Positions 40,701-51,258 of a stretch of DNA of 64,000 nucleotides are shown here, one piece after another. The notes under the pieces were generated by a model. The model had not been told where the DNA came from. It saw only the letters and a list, made by a program, of their open reading frames with translations, and made no database searches. How positions within the stretch are numbered: the first letter of the stretch is position 1; every line of letters starts with the position of its first letter. The DNA is taken from the NCBI RefSeq assembly GCF_020085105.1, contig NC_058052.1:12629233-12693232 (forward strand), written 5' to 3'. The translations under genes were made by a program, and so were the position numbers. This DNA comes from Siniperca chuatsi. Its lineage: Eukaryota; Chordata; Actinopteri; Centrarchiformes; Sinipercidae.

Positions 40701-43700
40701 CAGGTGCGGAAGGCCCTGTGGGGAGTCGCCATGGTGATATGCGTGTGCTCATCTTGGGCAGGCTCCACCCAGCTGGCCAAGCTGACCTTTAGGCAGTTTG
40801 ACGCCCCCTTCACCCTCACCTGGTTTGCCACCTCCTGGAACTGCCTCTTCTTCCCCCTCTATTACATTGGCCACCTGTGCAAGAGTCCAGAGAGGCAGAC
40901 GCCCAGACAGAGATTCAGGTGAGTGGACTCAATGCAAGCAAGCAAGTAAAGATTATTTATATAGCACTTTTTAAAACCGAAGCTAGAAAGCGCTTTACAG
41001 GAAGAAGAAAGAAGGCGATAGAATAAACAGAGAAGACAAAATATAAAACAAGAAGAAATAAGTGTATAACCTACAACGTAAGCCAAAGAAAACATTGTGG
41101 GAGGCTGTTCCGGAGTCAGCAACAACAGCAAAACACAAACACCTTCCTTGGCCTGTTGAGAATCTCACTGAATGAGCCAGAGTTGTTTACCTTCCATGTT
41201 TGCAGGTTAGTTATGTCACTACCTGTTCATATTTGATTTCCAAAATATCCCACCGCTTACTTACTTCATTTGGAATATCAGGTTCCCATGCCATCTTTAG
41301 TTATGCCGCTGAGGCAAACAGACAGAATGTAATCCTAAGTGTGTTAGAAGTGCTTTTACACTTGAAAAAGTCCATTAATCACGGCCTTTAGACAAAAGTC
41401 TTATCTCTGCTACCTGCTACTTTAGTACAAAGAGACGAAGAGGGTGGTGGAGTGGACGGTGTGGTGGGCAGGTGAGCCGGGGGATCGGCTCTGTATTTCT
41501 CCTGCACCTCTGTGATGTAATTCTTCCTTTTTTAAGGCTTACACAAGGATCTGGGGCTCCCGCTCCTCGGCCGGAGCTGATGTGCTCTGAATATCAAATA
41601 CTCTGTCACCTTTGTGCTTATTCAAATTGCACCTGCTGGTCTCAGACAATGCGGGGAAATAGAGGCCGAGAGTTGACATTTGTAATAGCTGTCCTGCCTC
41701 TGTATATTAAACGGTGTACAAAGTAGAGGCAAAGACCTGACATTGGCAATAGCTGGCTTCTGTCCTCATACATAGGAGTGGAGAGGCAGATGCTCTTCAT
41801 TACACTGCATCTGTTCATCAACTCAAGGTCCACTTACTATTTTTTCCCCGTAGCTTTTAATCTTGCAGGCTTGGAGATTGCAAACTCCATTCGCTGAGGA
41901 AGACCACAAGATGTGGTTAAAAGCTCAGAAAAAAAGCTCATAAGTAGACCTAGAGTTAGATTTTTTTATACTGTTATAGATTAACATAGAACACAATACA
42001 TCACAAAAGGACCATCAAAATACAGTTGTTTATTGTGTATTGTCTAATCCATTTTGTAAATAGATTCCATGTCATCACTTTTATTGCTGATTTTGCTCAA
42101 TACCAAAGAAGCCAAATAAAAACGATGTCCAGACTATTTTAAATGTCTAACAGCATAGACCACGTTACTCATCTGAAACACTTTGATCTGAAATGCACGG
42201 CCTTTAAAGTGTAACTGTTGACTTCATGAGCTGCTAGATAGTTTAAGCAAAGCAAAGCACAAAATGTTAGTGGTTTGGATGTGAAGGTGGTGTATCCAGT
42301 GTCTGTGATGAAACGATGATAGACTTTAATGTGATTGCCACTAAAGTGGTGCTGTGTGTTTAAAGGGGGTGTTAGCAGTGTGTTTTTAGTGCAGACTCAG
42401 CTCTCTGGAGCTGATTCAGAATAATGCTGCTTCTCAGTTTCCGGCAGAACACACAGAGCACAAGTGTGTTACCTGCCACTCCTCATTTATTGCTGCTTCA
42501 TCGCTTTCACAGGGCCAGGTGCTTTTAGGGTAAACTGTGTAACTCAAGAATACTGTAAACAATAGCAGTCCAAACGTTATATTTTGACTCAAGGGAAGTC
42601 GTGTAGTTTGGGAGTAGAATACATATTTCTTGGCACTACAGCAGAGTGACGCAACGTCACGTCTTACTGAGTAGAACATTTCAAAACATAGTAACAGAGT
42701 GGACAGGATCACTATCAAGTATTTTGATACTGATACATAATGTCTCTTAAATTACATAGAGTGTGAGACATTGACTGTCCAGTAGGAGCAATTTCATCCA
42801 TTTTAAATATTTGAAAATCTACATCTTCTTGTTGTGTAGTTAAAAACTCTTCTAGACAGGGATCAAGTCCAGACTTGATATTTATAACATAGTGACATGT
42901 TAGAGCCTCCAGCATTACACCCATATGGAACTTCATGTCCAGGAACTGAACTCTGAGAGTCTTGTCAGGTAATGCTAAGGGAGAAAGACGAAAGAAGACT
43001 TTTTTCAGTACACTTAACAAACTTCTGCCTCTTGTTGCAATTAACTATTTGATTCATTAAAATCTTTCATGCCTCGCTGCTGCAGCAGAAATTATCCTAC
43101 TTTGCTAAGTGTATTTGTTTGCTATAGTTGACTCTCATGAACAGCATGTATTTCTAAAGTGCAGGCAGACCATAAAATCTAAAATATTTTGCTCAGTTTC
43201 AATAATACATTGTTTAATATATTGTTTCAATTTAATTTCCTCTACTTTGCATCTGCTTAGATATTGCCCTGATTTTTACTCACACTCTAGAGTGTAAGCA
43301 GAAATTGGCAAAGACAAATCATGAAAAACACCTGAGGAGGAAATAAATATTTTAGTTTCATTAATGGAGACAGCTGAACTTTATCTCAGAAACATTTAAT
43401 TTCAATGCCTTGTGGCAGATCCGATTTTATTTGTAAATATTTACTTATTTCTCCAATAGAGTAGAGTTGGTCCCACATGCACTGCAATGCAATGTAATTA
43501 GATGTAACAGTTCAAATGGGAATTACTTTACACACACATCGCTGATTAGAGTCTCTGGTCTCTCTGTTATCATTTGTTCAGACAAAGCTGTTTATGATCA
43601 TAAATATTGATTAAAGTCCCAGACCATAATAAGATGTATCAACTCTTAAGTTAGTTATACCACATTTTTCAATATGCTAACATTATGCTCTGCATTGTGT

Positions 43701-45491
43701 CCCTGCACAGGGAGTGCTGTAGGTTTTTCGGGGACGACGGGCTGACACCTAAGGTGTTTTTCACCAAGATAGCGCCCTTTGGCCTGCTGTGGATCCTCAC
43801 CAACTACCTGTACCTGCAGGCCCTCAGGAAGATCAACACAACAGACGTGTCAGCGCTTTTCTGTTGTAACAAGGCCTTCGTCTTCCTGCTGTCTTGGATT
43901 GTACTCAGAGACCGCTTCATGGGGGTCAGGGTGAGTACATCTGCCTGTCTGTGTGTGTCTGTGTGAGTTTTGTTGTCTACAGTTTTTCACTTCCTGAGAG
44001 AAAATGTTGCCGCTGCATCTTTAGATAAGAGTCTAAGTCAAGCACAGGCCCCAAATAGCAAAGTGGATAGTAAAATAATGATTTACCCTCTAGGCTACAC
44101 ACCTGTGGCAACGTTCACCTGTAATAAACAACATATTAAAAAACACAACAAGCAACCGTTAAAAGAAAGTAATTTACATAATGTAAATAATTGCTAATTG
44201 CTACAATTTCATATAAAATAATAATACACAAATTTCCCGTTAATGGCATTTTACAACACTTGTATTCATGTGCTATAACGTCTGCTTGTATAAGGTTACA
44301 TATTATCAATGCAGCTTTTGGTTTTTGGAAACTACAATATGAAGTGATTTTATCTTTTAATTGAATGTTTGATATTCCCCTTTATTGTGAGATAAAGATT
44401 AGAGTTTAACCAATACTCGACTTTTGAGGCCGATTTCCAATATCTATATTTAAGAGTAAAATCATGAAAATCACATGTTGATTTATGTGATTTATAAGTA
44501 CTTCCACCAAATAGTGATTTTTCCTTCCCAGACTGATTCAATTTGATTATGTTGAGAGCCCTAAAGAAGCAAATGTATCACATTTTTCACACGAACCAAG
44601 CCGAGATCATAGAAAAGTCAGAAAAATATATAATTTTGTGTAGCAGAAGTATTTTCTTTCTTCTCTCCTGTCCCTTGGAGGGGTCGCGACCCCCAGGTTG
44701 GGAACCATTAACATAGACAAAAATGTCTGTTGTGCTGAATATTGTTTTGTTTTTGTTATGTGTCTGTGCTTCTATTTCTATTCGCATTATATCTGTGATA
44801 AACAAATATCGTCTGATAATATTGGCTCACCAGTATGTCATTCTACCTAAAATACAGTGCTGCTGCAAAGGCTTGCTGTATGTTGGATAACCGGAGATAA
44901 CAAGATAACCTTCACTTGCCCTTAGGCTTCTCTCTTTGCTTTGATGGAGAGAACGAAGTCCACTTTTCCCTCTAAGTGTCCTGGAGTGTGTATATATCAC
45001 CTATATTGTGCAGGAGTTCACTTAGGATGTGTATATAACTCCCAAAGCAATGCAAATAATATGTCTTGGGTTGCTTTGACTGCATTACACACACACAGCA
45101 CGGTCGAGTAGAGAACATGTTACCTGTGTGACAGCGTGATTTCCCACCAATGATTGCCGTGTCATTCAAATGTGCCTCCTGGTGTGTGTCTGACGTGTGT
45201 GCTTGCATGTTTGTCGCGGATTTTGTCTGCATGAGGAGAGACAAGCAGAGGAGTAAAGGCTTTAGCTTTGTTGAGGTAAATTGAGGTATCTCCTGCTCTC
45301 CTCCCACAGCACCTCCTCATATGCTTTCAGATCTGCAGCCGTCCTGCACTCTGCAGAATGGATTTACCCCTTTTTTCTTTCACACACTCCAACACAACCA
45401 CCCCATCTCTCCCATGTGCATGCCCCTACTCCCCACCCCCATTATCTGTGATGAAAGGTCTCAGTAAGAGACAAATACTGTAATAATCCTG

Positions 45492-45556
<65 letters not shown>

Positions 45557-48394
45557 CCCCCAGCCTCTCTCTTCTCTCTTACATGGTGGTGGGGATTGCA
45601 GTGTTTGGATGTCTGCAGCAATGCAGGAGATCTTGGGCAAGTTTGTCATGAAAGTGAAGGAGGGGAAAAAGAAAGATGGGGGGTGGTTTGTTTGGGTGAT
45701 ATTGTGTACATAAAACGATGGCTCTGTTTAATTGGCTCAGTTTGGTGGCAACAGCAGAGTCAGAATGGACCACACAGGTTAGAAGGTCATACAGGTTATC
45801 AGTTGTAAAGGGAGTTAGATGCAGCTTAATCCACATCCACAGGCTGCAGTAATAACACTGTAATCACGGAAGCTACTCACTGTGCAGGTGTCCAGTTCCT
45901 TTCCCCCTCTGACCCTCACATTGTGCTGAAACATCACAAGAAACATCAACACATGCAGGGTCGCCGACCTTGTAAGCAAACAGTCCGTCACAAGAAGTGA
46001 GAGGTGTATCTGTGACTGACAGGCAGCCTGCAGTGCAGAAAGAGCCATTTTGCCAAAGGTGCCCAAGGGCTTTGGCCAAGCAAAACCACATGGCTCATTT
46101 ATCTTCCTGACACCTCCTTAATGCAGAGCTGATCCACTCATCTTGACTGCACCCTGTCCCTAACACTATTCTTCATCCGAACACACTTGCACGCACAATG
46201 AAGACATGTACTCACACTTATAACAAAGACAAATGCTGCAAATGTAATAAAGCATAGATGAACAGCTTTAGGTTCTGATTCTTCAAGGCTAAGTTGAGAG
46301 CAGGATGAAACAGATGGTTTGGTGGCATTCTGAAGCTGTGATAATCTCAGAGGCGGGAGTGGGAGTGGGTGTGAGAGGTGGGGGCTGGTGGATCAAGGGG
46401 GGTGTTTGGTTTGTAAACACGATGACAGCGCAACGAAAATCAATGTCAGACAATCAAGTCAACACTGTAGAAGCTGCCTGCCCTGTGTTGGAAGCACTTG
46501 CACTGTGAATCTGAGAACAGATTTCATTTGGAGTCTGTGTACATGCTCGTGTTTGTAGACACCAAAACAAGCAGTTCAGCTGACTCTAAAATAAAACCCA
46601 CATATTAATTATACCATTACATGCCTTGTCCTGTGAGGCTTGTGATTTCTGCAGTGAATAACAAAGTGGAGGCCATGTGTGCCCGCTGTGTTCCTACACA
46701 GCAGTAAAGGCTCAGGCGTCTTTATCACCACACTGCGAGCAGCATGTCGCCCATCCGTCATTCTCTGATGTTCCTCCTTCTCTCTCTCTACAGATCGTAG
46801 CTGCTATCTTGGCCATAGCAGGCATTGTAATGATGACCTATGCTGATGGATTCCACAGCCACTCAGTCATCGGCATTACTTTTGTGGTGGCCTCTGCTTC
46901 GATGTCAGCGCTCTACAAGGTATTTGTTTGCCTTTAATCAATCTTAAAGAACATTATTACTGCGCTTGTGTAGTTCCATAAACCTCCCTTGTAGTGACAC
47001 CTGCATTTGAAGTGGAACAAAAGTTTTAAAAAATAGCTAAACATATGTATGAATAATATTGTCTTGTATAAGAAATCCAGGACTAGCTCCCTTCTACTTA
47101 TGTAACCTGGTGGCAGAAGACAGGAGGGGATTATGAAATGTAAGACTCAGCTGACAGAAGTGTGTGATATGTGAGCGTTTGGTTGCTGGCCTCAAGCTGT
47201 GATGTTCTGATCAAGGAGGTTACGGGACAGATAGCTACATTTTGACGGGGCTCTGGTCTCCTCTGCCCTGCTGTCTGTGCTGCCTAATGTGATAAACAGA
47301 CAGCAGCGGCCCTGTGCCAGAGACATGACAGGAACTTGGCAGGTGCACCCTCTGCAATATCCCTCTGCTCCTTAAGGGGGCAGATTTTGTGCATTTATGA
47401 CTATCCTCCCTGTTTATCATCAGGTGCTCTTCAAGATGGTACTGGGCAGTGCCAAATTTGGAGAGGCTGCACTCTTTCTGAGCATTGTCGGAAGCGCCAA
47501 CTTTGTTTTCATCAGCTTTGTGCCGGTCATCCTGTATTTTACACATGTGGAGTACATCGGCTCACCTGAAGACATCCCCTGGGCCTACTTCTGTGGGGTT
47601 GCAGGCCTGCTTTTCGGTATGGAAAGATGACATATGAAGCAATACTGTGCATAAACCTAATACTGTAATGATTATGTAACCCATGAATATCATTCTGCAA
47701 GTTTTGTGGTTTGACACCCTCATTGTGTAGTCTGCTGCTGCTCTGATTTTGTTTCTTCCCACAGCTTTCAACGTCCTGGTGAACTTTGGCATTGCGATAA
47801 CATACCCAAAATTAATTTCCCTTGGCATCGTCTTAAGTGTTCCTGTAAATGCCAGTAAGTCTCTTAGCTTTCCTCCCAGACATAACTTTTTAGATCCAGT
47901 CACTATTAAATATTTGATGGCTTTGAAATCCCCCCAAAAGTTATCATCTATATTTGATGAATAGAATTTAAATTTCAGATTGGATTCCTTCTCAATATAT
48001 AATTTGTGATTTTATGTGACAAACATATAAATGTATACATACTACTTTGCATATTGATTGTGTACATTCATTCTATAAATTCTTGTTTGTTTATTACAAT
48101 ATTTACGAATTCCTTCATATGCTCATACTAATGCATCCTCATAATTTTACAGTGGTGGACCTCTACACATGTGAAATAAATTTCAACACAGTGCGTCTCA
48201 TCGCTGTGTTCATCATCTGCCTGGGTTTCCTCATGCTGTTGTTACCGGAGGACTGGGACCAGTGCATCATCCAGCTCAGCACAAAGCTGCGCAAACGTGA
48301 CGAGCCAGCAGAGGGCAGCGGAGAGGCCGGGGCCACCACAGGGCTCAACTGGAGAGGGAGAGCCAGGACCTCCATGTCAACATTTGCACATTGA
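7501..48394 (+). CDS. slc35f3: Solute carrier family 35 member F3 (putative thiamine transporter), whole gene with two alternative first exons
   Basis: Joined exons 7501-7711 (long form) or 30064-30139 (short form), then 40576-40918, 43711-43930, 46794-46919, 47424-47616, 47765-47854 and 48153-48394. All junctions are GT-AG and in phase, giving 474 or 429 residues (human short form is about 421 from memory). The protein is a drug/metabolite-transporter fold carrier with about ten hydrophobic helices, the first near residue 117 of the long form and the last just before the C-terminal LLLLPEDWD. Signature stretches matching remembered human SLC35F3 include CVCSSWAGSTQLAKLTF, INTTDVSALFCCNKAFVFLL, GIVMMTYADGFHSHSVIGI and SAKFGEAALFLSIVG. 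Human SLC35F3 has been proposed to carry thiamine; transport is inferred from the family. SLC35F4 and F5 are relatives, but the short N-terminus is diagnostic of F3. Teleosts may have a and b copies, and I cannot tell which this is. Confidence 0.93.
9924..9955. repeat. CA microsatellite
   Basis: CA repeats broken by one T, in slc35f3 intron 1. Open frames across it are artefacts of the repeat. Confidence 0.95.
14560..15005. repeat. Teleost-type dispersed repeat
   Basis: The right end (ctgcccccaattggccaaaaatag...tttaatgctgcttta) and the interior with cagctagc resemble a repeat I associate with many percomorph genomes. No reading frame is present. The borders are approximate. Confidence 0.45.
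16582..16795. repeat. Teleost-type dispersed repeat (partial copy)
   Basis: It shares with 55441-55805 the segments tggtgctggtaggcg(g/t)attttgttc, a C-rich patch followed by tccag, and acatgagagtg(a/g)tatc(g/a)atcttttcat. Two diverged copies 39 kb apart in one window establish it as a repeat family. Confidence 0.75.
21385..21403. repeat. TG microsatellite
   Basis: About nine TG units followed by a variant ctgtgta, within slc35f3 intron 1. Confidence 0.9.
22970..23181. repeat. AT-rich 'attaatc' dispersed repeat
   Basis: It shares gattaatcaa, tttatgatagtaaactgaat and a closing taattgttagttacaaccct with the copies at 50645-51205. Non-coding. Confidence 0.65.
24500..24900. repeat. Repeat with three internal sub-copies of 'ggcaatccatccaatagtt'
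   Basis: Near-identical units (tttc.tggcaatccatcca.tagtt) occur at about 24517, 24640 and 24765, followed by accaaagtggtggacggaccg and an end rich in gctagcatagctaa. This is typical of a teleost repeat family. A related copy lies in the opposite direction at 25985-26300. Confidence 0.75.
25985..26300. repeat. Inverted relative of the 24.5-kb repeat
   Basis: It contains ctgaaatatctcaacaactgctggatggattg and a second atgtctcaacaactattggatggattg, the reverse complement of the core unit at 24500-24900. With that copy it forms a large inverted pair about 1.1 kb apart. Confidence 0.7.
29505..30063 (+). promoter_or_regulatory. slc35f3: GC-rich promoter/5' UTR region of the short slc35f3 isoform
   Basis: This is one of the most GC- and CpG-rich stretches of the window, standing out from AT-rich flanks, and it ends at the start codon of the conserved short-form exon. 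It contains G-rich runs around 29650-29950, as expected for a CpG-island type internal promoter. A TATA-like run (ttataattt, about 29469-29477) lies just to the left, but I would not rely on it. Promoter function is inferred from position and composition. Confidence 0.5.
30064..30139 (+). CDS. slc35f3: slc35f3 alternative first coding exon, short isoform
   Basis: This exon encodes 25 residues, MKKHSARVAPLSACNSPVLT followed by LTKVE, then one base before the donor G|GTAGGG at 30140. This is essentially identical to the start of the remembered human SLC35F3 protein, which fixes both gene identity and start codon. It joins to 40576 as a Gly codon, giving VEGEDRARE, where human has VEGEERPRD. The exon is preceded by a GC-rich segment in keeping with its own promoter. 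The reading frame stays open upstream to an ATG at 29845, so an N-terminally extended product is formally possible. Confidence 0.92.
32181..32207. repeat. TG microsatellite
   Basis: Thirteen uninterrupted TG units in the slc35f3 intron. Confidence 0.95.
36972..37362. mobile_element. MITE with ttaaagggacagttca ends
   Basis: The left end ttaaagggacagttca (36972) and right end tgaactgtccctttaa (to 37362) are exact inverted repeats of 16 bases, including TTAA at both borders as left by piggyBac-type insertion. The 391-base interior is non-coding. The family is common in fish genomes as I remember. Confidence 0.75.
40576..40918 (+). CDS. slc35f3: slc35f3 first shared exon (helices 1-2)
   Basis: The exon starts after tatctatAG and ends at cAG|GTGAGT. 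It encodes a variable Ser/Gly-rich cytosolic stretch (around GTTDAQSAGSAAGAESG), then the first two membrane helices, with the conserved CVCSSWAGSTQLAKLTF and DAPFTLTWFATSW stretches and the loop GHLCKSPERQ. It takes two bases to complete the codon begun by either first exon and ends with two bases of an Arg codon. Confidence 0.93.
40919..43710 (+). other. slc35f3 intron
   Basis: A repeat fragment lies at about 40950-41000 (tttatatagcacttttta...aaagcgctttacag, a familiar fish repeat end). Otherwise no gene. The minus-strand open frame at 42715-43020 has no recognisable domain. Confidence 0.55.
43711..43930 (+). CDS. slc35f3: slc35f3 exon with helices 3-4
   Basis: The acceptor is ctgcacAG and the donor agg|GTGAGT. 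It encodes ECCRFFGDDGLTPKVFFTK, helix 3 (APFGLLWILTNYLYLQAL), the conserved KINTTDVSALFCCNKAF and helix 4, ending in RDRFMGVR. This is the best conserved part of the family compared with the remembered human protein. Confidence 0.94.
44545..44714. mobile_element. hAT-like transposon fragment
   Basis: The end gggtcgcgacccccaggttgggaacca is typical of vertebrate hAT (Charlie-type) terminal sequences. No transposase frame. The left limit is approximate. Confidence 0.5.
45494..45552. repeat. TC dinucleotide microsatellite, 59 bases
   Basis: An uninterrupted CT/TC run, the longest simple repeat in the window, within an slc35f3 intron. It is probably length-variable between individuals. Confidence 0.97.
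46794..46919 (+). CDS. slc35f3: slc35f3 exon with helices 5-6
   Basis: A 42-codon in-phase exon between ctctacAG and AAG|GTATTT. It encodes IVAAILAIAGIVMMTYADGF and SHSVIGITFVVASASMSALY, nearly the same as human. Because both ends are phase 0, skipping it would keep the frame but remove two helices. Confidence 0.94.
47424..47616 (+). CDS. slc35f3: slc35f3 exon with helices 7-8
   Basis: The exon runs from tcatcAG to ttcG|GTATGG. It encodes VLFKMVLGSAKFGEAALFLS, helix 7 (NFVFISFVPVILYFT), a luminal/extracellular loop (HVEYIGSPEDIPW) and the start of helix 8. The downstream splice makes an Ala codon at the end of AGLLFA. Confidence 0.93.
47765..47854 (+). CDS. slc35f3: slc35f3 exon with helices 8-9
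   Basis: A 90-base exon between tcccacAG and ccA|GTAAGT. It encodes FNVLVNFGIAITYPKLISLG and IVLSVPVNA, corresponding to human FNIVLNFGIAVTYPTLMSLG. Phase is kept on both sides. Confidence 0.93.
48153..48394 (+). CDS. slc35f3: slc35f3 last coding exon (helix 10, C-terminal tail)
   Basis: The exon starts after ttttacAG and ends with TGA at 48392-48394. It encodes VDLYTCEINFNTVRLIAVFI, the last helix, and LLLLPEDWDQCIIQLSTKLR, followed by a hydrophilic cytosolic tail ending ARTSMSTFAH. The position and the LLLLPE(D/E)WD motif match the remembered human C-terminus (LLLLPEEWD). Confidence 0.93.
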
Positions 48395-50332
48395 CTCCAT
48401 GAAATATTAACATGCAAACACACACACACACACACACACACAAGGAGGGAGACACATAAACACCTCTTAGTGTTGATGTCGGGACATTTGACCTGCCTGG
48501 TGACCTGCCCTCTCTTTCACGCAGCTCCCTGAGTGAAAAAAGTATTTTAGGCTACCCTCTGATCAGTAACATTACAGCCAAGAGGGGAGATGCAGGAGGC
48601 ACAGACTGTACCATTCATTTGGTGTCCATTCTACTCAGATGTATCCGAGTTGGTGCATGGACTCATATCAACTGTAATCCTTCTTACCCCAAAAGATTAG
48701 CAGGTATAACTGATTGAGTCATGTATTAATTTTGCTGTACCTCTTAATCATTCCATTCACTACATCCTTGCGCCTGGGAAGACTTGCCAACTTGCCTGAT
48801 ATTTTTCAGCTCTGAGAAAAAAACTTTTTGAGGCAGGCCTAACACCTTGTGGACTTGCTGTCTTTAACATGTACACATTTACACACCTTTAAAATCCAAA
48901 GAAGAATGCCTAACATGCTGAATGCCTGAAAACTAAAGGGAGGCCCACAGTGGCGTCCCTCAGGTGTAAACTTAATGACAAATACCTGCCTTTCATGCAC
49001 TGTACATAGCTGTGTTTCACACCTTGGATGTCCTGGAGCTGTGGACCCAATGGGCTCATCTGGTGTGAAGGGACCTGTCTGGACATCTGAGGATCAATCT
49101 GAGCTGAAGAAGCTTTCACAACACCTCACTCTGTTCATCCTGAGAGAAAGAGGTCAGGTCCTTTTTGACCACACTGATGCCCCCTGTGGTTATGTGCTTT
49201 CCTGGGGCTAAACTCCCACTGTCAATGCTGACACCCATTGCTCAGGCCCACAGTTTATTCACGAGAGCTCTAAAACCAGTATCTTAATTGCAAAAGCTTT
49301 CAATGCATGAGATGGTTGAGATTTGTTTGTCAACAAGTGTGAGTGCTTTCAGTCCATCCATAAAGCACTTGCCTCACATTTTCTGTTGCCGAGACACTGG
49401 CAGCAAACAGTATTAACATTTTATTAACCAAGCAATACAGGTAATACATGTATTCACATGTATTGTCATTCAAATTATATTAAATGTGATTTTTTTCCAC
49501 TGTCCATTAGCTGTTCAAACTATTAAGTAACCCACTTTCACAATTAATGCTTCAGGTATCCCAATCTTTGGATGGACTAAAAGCACTAACAGCTTATGTT
49601 ATAAGACAGACAGGCTTCATAAAAAATACCCCTTTAATAACTTTGAACATCAACCATAGTTATCACTGAGCCTCCCTTTGAATTCCTATGACATTTAACT
49701 TTCTACGGCAATTAACAATTAAATTGTTTTTTTGTTTTTTTTTTTGGTCCCTGAAGAAAAAAACAGACAGTAGATGAAAACCATCTCACTGTAGGCTTGA
49801 GGAGAGGTGTGTTGACACACGAGAATGGCTCGCATTTGTCCACCTCTGCTGTTTGTCAAAAAAAGTCTTACTGTATCTGTTTTCATTAAATCACATTTCT
49901 GAGGCAAGTTAACAACCGAGATGAACCTGAGAGCAAATGAGGCACGCACCTTGTAAAGCGAATGGTGGAAACTCTGCCTTGTTGTGAATGTATGAACATC
50001 ACTCGACCACACATGCTCGCTACCTGCTATCTGTTTTTTACAATGCCACCACAGACTGCTGCAGAGAGACTCTTTAATACTGTCCTTCTTGTACTCATCT
50101 GACCGAGTTACATTTTTTTGGAACACACTCTTGACGCATCGTACAGGACTTTTTATATTTTTGCATTTGGTTGCTTACTAACCTTGAGGGGACAATGAGT
50201 GACATCTGCAGGATGAGCATGCACATACTGTATGAGCAGATACAGCTGACAAGTCCACTTCACTGCCTTTTCTTTGTTTTGCAATAGAGTACAATAGCAC
50301 TGTTTCCCATTGTCATTCTCTATGACAATAAA
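48395..50332 (+). other. slc35f3: slc35f3 3' UTR with candidate poly(A) signal
   Basis: There is no further coding sequence after the stop. A CA microsatellite begins 24 bases downstream (48418-48442). The first well-placed AATAAA on the plus strand that I found is at 50327-50332, which would give a 3' UTR of about 1.9 kb. The exact end is inferred. Confidence 0.5.
48418..48442. repeat. CA microsatellite in slc35f3 3' UTR
   Basis: About twelve CA units starting 24 bases after the stop codon, so transcribed in the mature mRNA. Confidence 0.95.
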
Positions 50333-50644
50333 TAATAATATTGTATTCCTCTGGAATTATTGCTAGACATAAATGTAAACCTTTGTAAGGAATGATGATT
50401 TTTACACTGAGATGCAACATATGATTATCACATTTGAGGAAGAAATATTTAGAGCGTGAATGAATGATGGGTTCATTAGATCTACTGTTGGGTGTCTTCA
50501 AGTGTAATCACATGTACTATATAAAAGACTTCTTTTCAATACATTTGTCCATGTTTGTTTTCTCCTCAGTGTTGTAGTGCTGTGCTTCGCAATTATTACT
50601 GATCACTGGAAATGGCCACAGGCAACATTTGAATGTTAAAAAGA

Positions 50645-51205
50645 AGAGCTAGAGCTGAAACGATTAGTCAATTAATCGATCAATATAAAATTGCAAAATC
50701 TGCAGCTATTTTGATAATCCTTTAATTGTTTTAGTCATATTTCAAGCACAAATGTTAACATTTGCTGGTTTCAGCTTCTCACATGTGAGGATTTGCAGCT
50801 TTTCCTTGCCTTTTATGATAGTAAACTGAATATTTTGGACTGTTGGTTGGACAACACAAGACATTTGAATATGCCAAGTTATTTTTACAGCTGTAATGAT
50901 TGATTAATCAATTAGTCAATGACAGGCAACTACTTTCATATTCAATAAATCATTCAAGTCATTTTTATTAGCAAAAATGCCAAAATATCACTGATTCCAG
51001 CTTCTTACGCAGTGAATATTTGCTGGTCCTCTATGATATGAAAGTAAATATACTTGGGTTGGTTGGACAAAACAAGCACAATGAATATGCCAACTTGGGC
51101 TTATGATGGACATTTTTTTGTACTATTTTATGGACCAAATGATTAATCAGTTAATTGAGAAAATAACTGAAATTAATCGATAATGAAGTGTTAGCTGCAG
51201 TCCTA
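50645..51205. repeat. Tandem pair of AT-rich 'attaatc' repeats
   Basis: Two diverged copies lie in a row (about 50645-50890 and 50890-51205). Both contain attagtcaat, tttgctggt.tcagcttct-type and tttggttggacaa-type segments. The same family occurs at 22970-23181. They fill the space between the convergent slc35f3 and receptor genes. Confidence 0.75.
50964..50969 (-). other. Candidate poly(A) signal of the GPCR gene
   Basis: On the minus strand this reads AATAAA, about 290 bases beyond the receptor stop codon. It lies within the AT-rich dispersed repeat at 50645-51205, so it may be a repeat-supplied signal. Function is inferred. Confidence 0.3.
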
Positions 51206-51258
51206 GTCTAAATGCCACAGGTGAGAATTTTTCTGCAACAGCATCTGCAGAAATCAGA

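Larger units (their letters stand above)
43931..46793 (+). other. slc35f3 intron with TC microsatellite and hAT-type fragment
   Basis: It holds a decayed repeat ending ggggtcgcgacccccaggttgggaacc (about 44545-44714) and a long TC run (45494-45552). No exon is supported. Confidence 0.6.

Noticed and set aside
42715..43020. Open frame of 101 codons on the minus strand in an slc35f3 intron
   Set aside because: It has no recognisable domain, no flanking splice or Kozak signal, and its first codon is probably not ATG. The length is within chance for this amount of AT-rich DNA.
45461..45649. Arg-Glu repeat protein frame
   Set aside because: It is the translation of the TC microsatellite only.
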